Part shown: in pieces, positions 39,797 to 47,527 of the stretch
How the letters are laid out: every line of letters begins with the position of its first letter
Position numbering within the stretch: the stretch's first letter is position 1
Assembly (NCBI GenBank): GCA_003138855.1
Contig: PLHF01000036.1
Span: 1 to 49,585, forward strand
DNA: 49,585 nucleotides
DNA from: Acidimicrobiaceae bacterium
GTDB lineage: Bacteria; Actinomycetota; Acidimicrobiia; Acidimicrobiales; RAAP-2
Direction: 5' to 3'
The notes under the pieces: generated by a model
What the model was told of the DNA's origin: nothing
The model's database searches: none
What the model saw: the letters and a program-made list of their open reading frames with translations, nothing else
Program-made: the position numbers and the translations under genes

Positions 39797-42457
39797 ATGG
39801 ATTCGTACAAGCTGTTCATAGATGGCGATTTCGTGGACGCGCAGAGTGGCGAGACGTTCGAGTCGATCGACCCGGGGACTGGCGCGGTGATCGCTCGGGT
39901 GGCCCGGGCGGGCACGGCCGACGCCGAGGCGGCCATCGCCGCGGCGCGCCGCGCCTTCGACCACGGGGAATGGAGCGGTCTGGCGCCGGAGGCGCGAGCG
40001 CGCAAGTGCTACGACTTTGCCGACCAGATCGCGGCCCAGGGCATTCGACTGGCCGTGATGGAGTCGATGGACTCCGGCCAGATCATCGGACTCAGCAAGT
40101 TCTGGGGAATGCTCGCTTCGGGGACGCTGCGCAATCTCGGCTACTACGCCGCCACAAGGTTCCCTTGGGAGGAGGAGATCCCCTTCTCCGGCAACGTCTT
40201 CGCGCCCGCCCGCGAGTACATCCGACGCGAACCGATCGGGGTCTGCGTCGGTATCATCCCTTGGAACTTCCCGATCAGCATGGCGTCCTGGAAGATCGCG
40301 CACGCCATCATCATGGGAAACACAATCGTCTTGAAGCCGGCGTCGGTCACCCCGCTTACCGCGCTCATCATGGCCGAGGCCGCCCAGGCCGCCGGCATTC
40401 CCCCGGGTGTCATCAACGTCCTGACTGGCCCGGGCGCAGAGTTGGGCAACACGCTTTGCACCCATCCCGACGTCGACAAGATAGCTTTCACCGGCAGCAC
40501 CGTGGTCGGCGCCCACATCATGCGGTTGGCGTCCGACACGGTGAAGAAGGTCACGCTGGAACTCGGTGGCAAGTCGGCCAACATCATCCTGGATGACGCC
40601 GACCCGGAACTGGCCGTGGAGGGAGCCATCTTCGGCACGTTCTTCCACCAGGGACAGGTCTGCGAATCGGGTACCCGAGTCCTGGTCGCCGGGAAGATCT
40701 ACGATGAGTTCGTCGAGCGCATGCGCAAGCGCGCCGAGGAGCTGCGGGTGGGTTACCAACTCCTCCCGGGCACCCATCAGGGACCGCTGGTCAGTGCCGA
40801 CCAACTGGCGACCGTCGAGGGCTATGTCCGGCTCGGAATCGACGAGGGCGCGGAACTCGTCACCGGCGGTGCACGAGTCCAGCCACCGGGTTTCGAGGGC
40901 GGCTTCTACTACACGCCGACCATCTTCGCGAACGTGCGCAACGACATGCGCATCGCCCAGGAGGAGATCTTCGGGCCGGTGGTCTGCGTCGAGCGGTTCG
41001 ACTCGGATGAAGAAGCAGTCACCATGGCCAACGACTCCATGTACGGGTTGGCGGGCGGCGTCTTCTCGAACAACAATGCCAGGGCCGAGCGGATAGCCCG
41101 CCAGGTCCGTACGGGCACCATGTGGATCAACAATTTCCACATTTTCGCCGACTTCGCCCCGTTCGGCGGCTACAAGCAGTCGGGCGTCGGCCGCGAACTC
41201 GGCGGAGTGGGCCTGGCGGAGTACACCCAGGTCAAACGTATTCACATGAACGCCGCCGCCTCGCGCACGGCCAACTTCACGATGAACCTCTTCTCGGACG
41301 ACCCTCGGGTCGACACGCTGCAGTACAAGGCCCCCACCAATGTCCTGGCCGGGCACGGCACGCTCGCCGGGCTCCCGCAAGCGGTGGTCAGCCTCGGCTG
41401 TCGCCGGGCGATGATCCTGACCGACGCGGGCGTCCGCCAGGCGGGGCTTACCCAACTCGTCCAGAACGCGCTTTGCGATTTTTGCGTGGGCGTCTTCGAC
41501 GACATCCCGGCGGACAGCGATCTGGCCACGGTCGATGCAGCCACGGCGAAGGCCCGTGAGCTCGGCGCCGACTGCATCGTCAGCGTCGGCGGCGGGAGCG
41601 TCATCGACACCGCGAAAGCCGTCTGCGTGACCCTCAAGAACGGCGGCGAGGCGAACGACCACATCGCGCTCATGCGCCTGACTGAGCCGCAGACACCGCA
41701 CATCGCCATCCCGACCACCGCCGGAACGGGAAGCGAGGTGACCAACGTCGCGGTGATCCACAACGCGAAGCTGGACCGGAAGGTGTATATCGTGGACGCG
41801 AACATCATCCCGAATGTCGCAATCCTCGACCCGCGCTTGACGATCAGCCTTCCTGCGCGCCTGACCGCGGCGACGGGCATGGACGCGATCACCCATGCCG
41901 TCGAGGCACTGACGAGCACGCTCGCGCAGACCGTGTGCGACGGGCAGGCCCTGCACGCGCTCCGCCTCATGAAGGAATTCCTGCCGCGGGCCGTGTCCAA
42001 CGGCGAGGACGAGCAGGCGCGCATTCAGGTGTCGGTGGCGGCGTGTATGGCGGGCTGGGCCTTCTCGACGGCGCAGGTCGGCCTCGCTCACTCCATGGCG
42101 CACGCCATCGGGACACTGCACCACGCCCACCACGGCACCGTATGCGGGATCGTGCTGCCCAAGGTGATGCGCTTCAACGCCGAACACGCCGCCGACAAGC
42201 TCGCCATGGCGGCGCAAGCACTCGGAGTCGACACCACCCACATGACCGATCACGACGCGGCGCTCGCTGCCGCCGACGCGGTCGAGGCCCTGATGCGCGA
42301 AGTCAATCACCCGATGACCTTGCGCGAACTCGGTGTCCCTGAGGACGCGCTGGGGACCGCCGCCCTGCACGCGCTCGCCGACACCGCCACACTGTTCAAT
42401 GCACACCCGGTCTACGATCCAGCGGAGGTGCTCGAACTGCTCCACCAGGCGTTCTGA
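39797..42457 (+). CDS. Aldehyde dehydrogenase / iron alcohol dehydrogenase fusion
   Basis: An 886-residue bifunctional protein. Residues 1 to about 490 are a classical NAD(P)-dependent aldehyde dehydrogenase: PWNFPIS near 155-161, general base E256 in LELGGKSAN, and nucleophile C289 in GQVCESGT. After a short linker, about 505-886 is an iron-containing alcohol dehydrogenase with GGGSVIDTAK, PTTAGTGSEVTN and metal-site histidines in DAITHAVEA, HSMAHAIG and HHAHHG. The order resembles AdhE, but the first half is a hydrolytic ALDH, not the CoA-acylating type. One chain could thus carry an alcohol through the aldehyde to the acid. The ATG at 39797 has CTGGAGG upstream. No stop or frameshift interrupts the junction. 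No neighbour indicates the substrate. Confidence 0.92.
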   Translation: MDSYKLFIDGDFVDAQSGETFESIDPGTGAVIARVARAGTADAEAAIAAARRAFDHGEWSGLAPEARARKCYDFADQIAAQGIRLAVMESMDSGQIIGLSKFWGMLASGTLRNLGYYAATRFPWEEEIPFSGNVFAPAREYIRREPIGVCVGIIPWNFPISMASWKIAHAIIMGNTIVLKPASVTPLTALIMAEAAQAAGIPPGVINVLTGPGAELGNTLCTHPDVDKIAFTGSTVVGAHIMRLASDTVKKVTLELGGKSANIILDDADPELAVEGAIFGTFFHQGQVCESGTRVLVAGKIYDEFVERMRKRAEELRVGYQLLPGTHQGPLVSADQLATVEGYVRLGIDEGAELVTGGARVQPPGFEGGFYYTPTIFANVRNDMRIAQEEIFGPVVCVERFDSDEEAVTMANDSMYGLAGGVFSNNNARAERIARQVRTGTMWINNFHIFADFAPFGGYKQSGVGRELGGVGLAEYTQVKRIHMNAAASRTANFTMNLFSDDPRVDTLQYKAPTNVLAGHGTLAGLPQAVVSLGCRRAMILTDAGVRQAGLTQLVQNALCDFCVGVFDDIPADSDLATVDAATAKARELGADCIVSVGGGSVIDTAKAVCVTLKNGGEANDHIALMRLTEPQTPHIAIPTTAGTGSEVTNVAVIHNAKLDRKVYIVDANIIPNVAILDPRLTISLPARLTAATGMDAITHAVEALTSTLAQTVCDGQALHALRLMKEFLPRAVSNGEDEQARIQVSVAACMAGWAFSTAQVGLAHSMAHAIGTLHHAHHGTVCGIVLPKVMRFNAEHAADKLAMAAQALGVDTTHMTDHDAALAAADAVEALMREVNHPMTLRELGVPEDALGTAALHALADTATLFNAHPVYDPAEVLELLHQAF

Positions 42458-43498
42458 CGTAGACACGGACCCGGGAGTACGGCCCCCAGGAGTTGATCTT
42501 CGAGCCGATTGCGGCAACGCGTAAAGCGCCCACTGGGCTGCTGTCCGATGGCCTCGTCATGGTGGGCCTGCACTGCCGCCCCTCGGCCGCGGCTTGTGCT
42601 GCACACCGATGGCGGCGCGCCGGGCCGCGCTGGCACTGCTTCGAGGGATCTGACGCTTGACATTCTCCCTGTCGACGTGCACGACTGGTGCGAGCCGGCG
42701 ACGCCTTTGAAGGCGCGTTTCTCAGCTGGCGGCGAGCGGCACTCACTCATCTTGGCCATTCCTACCCGGTCTTGGAGCTCCCACGGTGCGCTTGCGCCGT
42801 CTTCGCTACGGATGTTCGCTGCAGATGGCCAGAGGTCGATGTGGAGAGCAGGCCGGTGATGGAGACCAGCCCGAGGAATCCACCACCGAACCAAGTCGTG
42901 GTCTGTTCCCGCTGTCCGTACTGCCCCAGGCGGTCCCCCACGCCGCCCGGGTATCGCCGTCCAGGACGCGAACGGGAACCACCGGCACCGTTCATCGGCC
43001 GGAGAGTACTTCTGCTCTGACGTGACCGCGGATTGGACCGAGACGGTGTACCTCGGCGATCCTGCCGGCGGCGATTCCGTGGTGTGAACACCGCGGGGCT
43101 AACCACCCCGGACGCACGGACGAACCGCTCCCGAGTGGTAGCGCCCGGGTGGCGCATCGCCGGTCGCCAGTTGGCCAGGTTCCTTCGATGCCGGACGCAG
43201 GACTGGACCTCGTGCCACTCCCCTTCCGATCCTTGATCCTGCCTCGCTAAGCGGCTTGGTGCGGATAGTGGGTCGGTGCTCCTGTCCGTCAAGGCTCGCT
43301 AGCCATGACGAGCCGGAAGCACTGGCCATCGATGCGTGAGAGGGCATTGGCGTAGCAGCCCACGAGAGGACGGTAGCGAAAGGATGCGCCAGGGGTAGGC
43401 AGCGAGGCAGTGCTGGCGTAGGATTCGTATGGACAGTGAACGGCGAGATCGCCGTATGTGACTTGGCTCACAATCATGGTGAAGATTGGTGGGGGGAC
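42458..43498. other. Gene-poor stretch downstream of the fusion gene
   Basis: About 1 kb with only short frames. On the plus strand, a frame open from about 42858 to a stop at about 43085 reads partly like protein (SAGEYFCSDVTADWTE, VYLGDPAGGD) but has no start codon and is preceded by a stop. It may be the 3' remnant of a lost gene. No transposase or RNA gene was recognised. Confidence 0.4.
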
Positions 43499-43669
43499 AT
43501 GGTGCGTAATAGTGACGAACGGCTGCATGACGTTGCACATGTGCTCCGGCCCACTGCCGAGGTGTTCGGCCGCGTCGTCTTGGTCTTGTTCGGAGCATGG
43601 ATGATGACAGATCTGGTTCTGGCCCTACTGCACGTCATGTCCTACTGGAACTCGCCGGGGTCGCCGTAA
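43499..43669 (+). CDS. Possible small single-span membrane protein
   Basis: A 56-residue frame with a hydrophilic start (VRNSDERLHDVAHVL) and one hydrophobic segment (RVVLVLFGAWMMTDLVLALL, about 25-44). GGGGGGAC precedes the ATG, though very closely. A GTG at 43436 would lengthen it to 77 residues. It stands alone in a gene-poor stretch and no family was recognised. The membrane segment in an otherwise non-coding area is the main reason to list it. Confidence 0.35.
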   Translation: MVRNSDERLHDVAHVLRPTAEVFGRVVLVLFGAWMMTDLVLALLHVMSYWNSPGSP

Positions 43670-44004
43670 CGATGGACCGGAGGCGAAGCGGGCACATGGC
43701 GGCCGTCTGACGGCGGTGGAGTCCAGTACGGCCATGTCTCGCTCGGTGGATATCTTCATCCCGTCCCGGATCCCGAAGACGTCGAGGATACCCTCACGGT
43801 CATCAGGTTGAACAAGGATCTCAACTGCGACACAACGCCCTCATCGACCTCGAGACCGGCCGTGGGGTGACGGGGGCCCGTAGCGACCCCATCACTAGGG
43901 CTTGCCAACCGGCTCAACCGGCATGGGGTTCCCCCCGATGGCTGATTGCACCGCACCTTGCCCCACAATCCGATGTTCCGGGGCCACAGGGTGAGTTGCG
44001 TGGA
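43670..44004. other. Intergenic stretch, no supported gene
   Basis: About 335 bases. One plus-strand frame near 43790-43870 (QLRHNALIDLETGRGVTG) looks mildly protein-like but continues into shadow sequence of the opposite gene. I see no repeats or RNA features here. Confidence 0.35.
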
Positions 44005-44313
44005 TTACCCCTTCGGCGGCCCGAGCGTCCAAGCCCCGATGAACGGTCGAGGCAGGGGACCGTCTTCGCGAGCTGCCGAGTAGCCCGCCGCGGTAAGACG
44101 TTGCTCGATGTACTCGATCACGGCCTCCTCATCCGAGAGCCGGTCGTCCCCAACGGCATTGCCAACGTCATCGTGGGTGAAGACCAAGAGGTGCACCGGC
44201 GTGGCGTCGGCGTGTTCAAGCCAGACATACCAGTCGCTGCCATTGGGCCGAAGCGCCGCCCTGGTGATCGAAGAGTCGTATTTCAACTCGTCATATTTGA
44301 GTTCCAGACTCAT
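44005..44313 (-). CDS. Hypothetical protein, 102 residues
   Basis: A small acidic protein starting at ATG 44313, preceded by GGAAGGTGG. It contains LKYDELKYDSSITRAALR, then WYVWLEHADATPVHLLVFTHDD and an acidic helix SDEEAVIEYIEQRL. The alternation of aromatic strand-like and helical parts suggests a compact alpha/beta fold. I do not recognise a family. It is isolated, without clear operon partners. Confidence 0.55.
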   Translation of the reverse strand: MSLELKYDELKYDSSITRAALRPNGSDWYVWLEHADATPVHLLVFTHDDVGNAVGDDRLSDEEAVIEYIEQRLTAAGYSAAREDGPLPRPFIGAWTLGPPKG

Positions 44314-44645
44314 GAGCGCCACCTTCCAACGTCCTTCTGACGGCTCATCGAAGCGTAGCCAGGTCGGGACTACCCTGCTGAGCCGATTGCCAGGAGATCC
44401 TCGAGCTCCTCGACGTGCCCCTCGCAGGACCAAGGGCGCATTCGTCTCTTGCTGGCCATGGCCCGTCCCCCCACCGCACGGGCTCCGGGCAATCGGTGGG
44501 CATGTCGTCCCGGTAGCCGGGGCCTCGACCGACCATCCGCCAGCAGACTCCCGGCTCGGCCCCTGGTGCTCGGCGCTCGCCGTGGGGCCTTGCGCGGCGG
44601 TATTTGGGGTCGCCGAGCTGCGGCTCTCTCTCCCGGACTCTCCCA

Positions 44646-44688
44646 GTGGGCGCTATCGGACTCGAACCGATGACCTGCTGGTTGTAAG
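44646..44688 (-). other. tRNA-Val(TAC)-like 3' half, possible attachment-site scar
   Basis: Read on the minus strand, this 43-base segment matches the 3' part of a tRNA gene. It has an anticodon loop CTTACAA (anticodon TAC, valine), the 3' anticodon strand CCAGC, then a perfect T-arm (ATCGG, TTCGAGT, CCGAT) and the acceptor strand AGCGCCC with discriminator A. Upstream, the expected 5' anticodon strand GCTGG is absent (TCCGC instead), and no D-arm or matching acceptor follows. Integrases often recombine in the anticodon loop and leave exactly such a 3' half as attR or attL. No integrase gene is visible in the window. Confidence 0.6.
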
Positions 44689-44838
44689 GCGGAACCGGCT
44701 AGAGGCAGGGGGTAGCAGCCCGTCGCAACTCTTCTCGTTTTCCCAGGTCAACGACTACGGAGAGCCAACGTCTTTCACTTGAGTGCGACGGCACACGACA
44801 CGGTGAGCCTCAATTGTTGGGACGCGTGTTGGGATTAT

Positions 44839-44937
44839 GGGGCCTTTCTGCGGGCCCCTATGAAGCGTTACGCGCTTCGGCCCACACTGAATCGGCCCGG
44901 GAGTCCTGGAGAGCTCTATGAAGCTCGGGCCGATTCA
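44839..44937. repeat. Three adjacent inverted repeats (hairpin cluster)
   Basis: Three hairpin-forming units lie within 100 bases. GGGGCC (44839-44844) pairs with GGCCCC (44853-44858). GAAGCG (44862-44867) pairs with CGCTTC (44873-44878) around a five-base loop. TGAATCGGCCCG (44888-44899) pairs with CGGGCCGATTCA (44926-44937), a perfect 12-bp stem whose loop holds the palindrome AGAGCTCT. This could be a structured RNA, terminators or recombination sites. It lies 150-290 bases from the tRNA scar and about 118 bases before the next gene. Confidence 0.7.
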
Positions 44938-45054
44938 CACCCTCCTCTACCAGGCACATGTGGGCGTGTGGATAACGCCGACTGAGTGGGACAGACAAGT
45001 ACTTCGAGACGCTGGCAGGCGTTCCAATCGGAATCGAACGAGGAGAAACGAATC

Positions 45055-45360
45055 ATGCCTGCTGAGCTCATTCTGGAGTTCGAAGGCGTCACAACGGAGC
45101 AGTACTTCGCCGTCAACGAGGTACTGGGCATCGATCCCGCCAGTGGCGAGGGCGACTGGCCCGATGGGATGGTGGCCCACTCGGCCGGGCTCAACGAGAA
45201 CGGCCACCTCGTCGTGATCGAGGTGTGGGACACGCCCGAGCACCAAGCCAGGTTCATGGAGAACCGGCTCAGTGAAGCACTCGCCAAGAGCGGCATCACC
45301 GGGCCACCCTCGGGCGTCACGTGCATCGAGCTCGTGACGCATCAGTACCTCGGGGACTGA
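45055..45360 (+). CDS. Small dimeric alpha-beta-barrel-like protein
   Basis: A 101-residue protein whose strand-helix pattern (AELILEFEGVTTEQYFAVNE, HLVVIEVWDTPEHQARFME, then CIELVTHQYLG) fits the ferredoxin-like ABM / dimeric alpha-beta barrel superfamily. Members include small monooxygenases and stress-response proteins that act as dimers. No catalytic residues can be assigned. The ATG at 45055 has AGGAGA upstream, and the longer frame from 44986 adds unlikely residues. It is monocistronic between the hairpin cluster and the LysM gene. Confidence 0.75.
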   Translation: MPAELILEFEGVTTEQYFAVNEVLGIDPASGEGDWPDGMVAHSAGLNENGHLVVIEVWDTPEHQARFMENRLSEALAKSGITGPPSGVTCIELVTHQYLGD

Positions 45361-45385
45361 TCGCCCGACGCCAGAGAAGGTCATC

Positions 45386-45421
45386 ACGCGTTGCTCTTGA
45401 GCGGACGCGTGTGAGACGCGT
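45386..45421. promoter_or_regulatory. Three ACGCGT boxes upstream of the LysM/transglycosylase gene
   Basis: The hexamer ACGCGT occurs at 45386, 45405 and 45416, spaced 19 and 11 bases apart, 70-100 bases before the cell-wall enzyme start. Spacing near one or two helical turns suggests binding boxes for a regulator. No regulator is identified, and CG-rich hexamers can recur by chance. Confidence 0.35.
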
Positions 45422-45487
45422 TTGACGCCCGAGACCGAACGAGATCCCAGACGAACACTCAAGTGACGGCTCCGCTTCGTCGACAAC

Positions 45488-46504
45488 ATGAGTGTGTCCT
45501 CCACATCAGCCGCTGCAGGCGCCTGTACTACCGCGCTCGGCCTCGCCTCGTGGTGGATGGTGTCGAAGGTGCATCGAACCTGGGGATCCGACCTCGTGGT
45601 GGCAACAGCGGCGCGTGGGAGGTCGACCGCGGGAGCGGTCCTCTTCCTCGCAACCCTGGTCGGCACGCTCGGTGTTGCATGGCCGGATGCGGCCGGAGCG
45701 GCAACGCTGCGAGTCTCGGCCGGTGAAACGCTCAGCCAGATCGCCCACACCTATGGCACGACCACCTCGCAGGTGGCGGCGGCCAACGACATCACCGACT
45801 CCAACAAGATCGAGGCCGGCACCGTCCTGCAGATCCCGACGTCGGGGAGCGGAACCTCGATGGGCTCCGCCAGCGTCGGGTCCACGTCCGTTGCGGTGAG
45901 ACCGGGGGAGAGCCTGTGGGACATCGCCACTCGCTTCGGGACCACCGTCTCTGCGCTGGCCGCAGCCAACGGGATCATCAACACCGCGCATGTCCTCATC
46001 GGAGCCACGCTGGTCGTTCCGGCGGGCAAGCCCAGCCCGGCCTCCGCGATCCCCGGCACGGCGTCGAAGCCGATCTCGATCTTCCCTGCCGCTCTGACCG
46101 CCCGTCCGGACCGCCAGACCCTGATCCCCCTGTTCTCACATTGGGCCGCGTATTTCGGGATACCAGCGTCCCTGCTCGAAGGCATGTGCTGGTGGGAGTC
46201 GGGATGGCAGACCGGAACCGTCTCCTCCACCGGAGCCATAGGGGTGGGACAACTCGAGCCGGCGACCGTGAGCACCGTTCGCGATGAACTCGGTGACCGG
46301 TCTCTCGACCCGGCGAACACGTCGGACAACATCGAGATGGCGGCGTACTACCTCCACCAGCTCATCGTCCGGAGCGCGGGCAGCGAGCGCCTAGGCCTGG
46401 CCAGCTACTACCAAGGGCTGACCTCCGTGCGGCACAAGGGGATGCTGCGCTCGACCGTCGTCTATGTGAACGGGGTTCTCGCCACTTCGAAGCTCTTCGC
46501 GTAG
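45488..46504 (+). CDS. LysM-domain lytic transglycosylase-like cell-wall enzyme
   Basis: A 338-residue exported protein. A membrane or signal segment lies at about 46-72 (AGAVLFLATLVGTLGVAWP), followed by LysM 1 (about 73-117: LRVSAGETLSQIAHTYGTT) and LysM 2 (about 134-178: VAVRPGESLWDIATRFGTT). The C-terminal domain, about 205-330, has the goose-lysozyme/SLT pattern with catalytic glutamate E237 in CWWESGWQ and STGAIGVGQL. It should bind peptidoglycan through LysM and cleave glycan strands outside the membrane. The start could be the ATG at 45488 or one at 45551. It stands alone; the SDR gene follows after 57 bases. Confidence 0.9.
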   Translation: MSVSSTSAAAGACTTALGLASWWMVSKVHRTWGSDLVVATAARGRSTAGAVLFLATLVGTLGVAWPDAAGAATLRVSAGETLSQIAHTYGTTTSQVAAANDITDSNKIEAGTVLQIPTSGSGTSMGSASVGSTSVAVRPGESLWDIATRFGTTVSALAAANGIINTAHVLIGATLVVPAGKPSPASAIPGTASKPISIFPAALTARPDRQTLIPLFSHWAAYFGIPASLLEGMCWWESGWQTGTVSSTGAIGVGQLEPATVSTVRDELGDRSLDPANTSDNIEMAAYYLHQLIVRSAGSERLGLASYYQGLTSVRHKGMLRSTVVYVNGVLATSKLFA

Positions 46505-46561
46505 CCGTTGCTGTGGCGACCGAGCAGAGTGGCCACACGCTCTTCTGCTAGACAGCGGGAG

Positions 46562-47428
46562 ATGGGCACCGCTCGAGCACGCAGGCGTGCCTTGGTCACC
46601 GGTGCCACCCGAGGTATCGGAATGGCGACCGCCATCGCCTTGGCGCAGTCCGGTTGGGACGTGGCCGTCCTCGGGCGCACCCGGCGGGCCGGCGAAGGTC
46701 GGGATGACTCGGACACCGGGGGCGGACGGGTCCTGCCGGGCAGCTTGGAGGAGACCGCCACCCTCGTGCGCGAGTCGGGAGCCAGCGTCATCGAGTTGGT
46801 TGCCGACCTCCACGATCACCCCGCCTTACAGAACGCCGTCTCGGACGTGCTGGGCGAGTGGGGTGGCCTTGATCTGCTGGTCAATAACGCCGTCGACACC
46901 GGACCCGGCAGCATGGTGCCCTTCCTCGAGCTGACGGTCGAGCAGATGGAGACCAAGCTGGACGCCAATGTCGTTGCCCAGCTGGTCCTGATCCAGTCCG
47001 TGTTGCCGGCGATGCTGGAGGCGGGCGGGGGCACGATCGTGAACGTGACCTCCCACACGGCCACCGCCGATCCCACGGGCCCCGTCGGCCAGGGAGGGTG
47101 GGGGGTGGCCTACGCCGCTTCCAAGGCGGCGTTCCACCGGTTCGCTCCGCTCCTCGCCGTGGAACTCGGGGAAGCGGGCATCCGCTCGTACAACGTCGAT
47201 CCTGGCTATGTGGAGACGGAACGTCAGCAGGTGAATGCAGCTGCGCTCGGCCTGACGGGTCGCTATCACGGCGCCCCGGCCTCCGTGCCAGCTGCCGCCA
47301 TCGTCTGGCTCGCCGAGGCACCCGAAGTACCCGAGGTGGTCGAGAACGGGCAGACCGTGCGAGCCCAGAAGGTAGCGCTCGACCATGAACTCCACCCTGA
47401 TTGGCGGCGTCCACGATCCGGGGAGTGA
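46562..47428 (+). CDS. Short-chain dehydrogenase/reductase
   Basis: A 288-residue SDR oxidoreductase. The cofactor motif TGATRGIG is at 13-20, NNAV near 108-111 substitutes for NNAG, and the catalytic set is S164, Y184 and K188 (YAASK). The pattern DPGYVETE near 217-224 is standard. It would reduce or oxidise a carbonyl/alcohol with NAD(P)H; the substrate is unknown. The ATG at 46562 is preceded by GCGGGA and fits the family start; the longer frame from 46508 is unlikely. A middle insertion (about 42-60, RAGEGRDDSDTGGG) lies after the second strand. Confidence 0.9.
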   Translation: MGTARARRRALVTGATRGIGMATAIALAQSGWDVAVLGRTRRAGEGRDDSDTGGGRVLPGSLEETATLVRESGASVIELVADLHDHPALQNAVSDVLGEWGGLDLLVNNAVDTGPGSMVPFLELTVEQMETKLDANVVAQLVLIQSVLPAMLEAGGGTIVNVTSHTATADPTGPVGQGGWGVAYAASKAAFHRFAPLLAVELGEAGIRSYNVDPGYVETERQQVNAAALGLTGRYHGAPASVPAAAIVWLAEAPEVPEVVENGQTVRAQKVALDHELHPDWRRPRSGE

Positions 47429-47527
47429 CGAGGCGCCCAAGGGGAAGGCCTCGGGTGGCGGATCTGCTGGGTCCGGGGCCGCCCATGCCCAACAATCGTC
47501 GAGTGCGAGCCGGCCGGCTGCAGACGG

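Larger units (their letters stand above)
44314..45054. other. Non-coding region with tRNA scar and hairpins
   Basis: About 740 bases without a supported gene. It contains the tRNA-Val 3' half at 44646-44688 and the three inverted repeats at 44839-44937, listed separately. The left part (44314-44645) shows only shadow frames. Confidence 0.5.

Noticed and set aside
39359-42517. A 1052-codon minus-strand open frame opposite the ALDH-ADH fusion
   Set aside because: Its composition is a frame shadow (Gly/Arg/Asp/His-rich, no motifs), while the plus strand encodes a clear two-domain enzyme.
45361-45487. c-di-AMP riboswitch upstream of the LysM/transglycosylase gene
   Set aside because: A common arrangement for actinobacterial cell-wall hydrolases, but the leader is short and lacks the conserved core; only ACGCGT boxes were seen.
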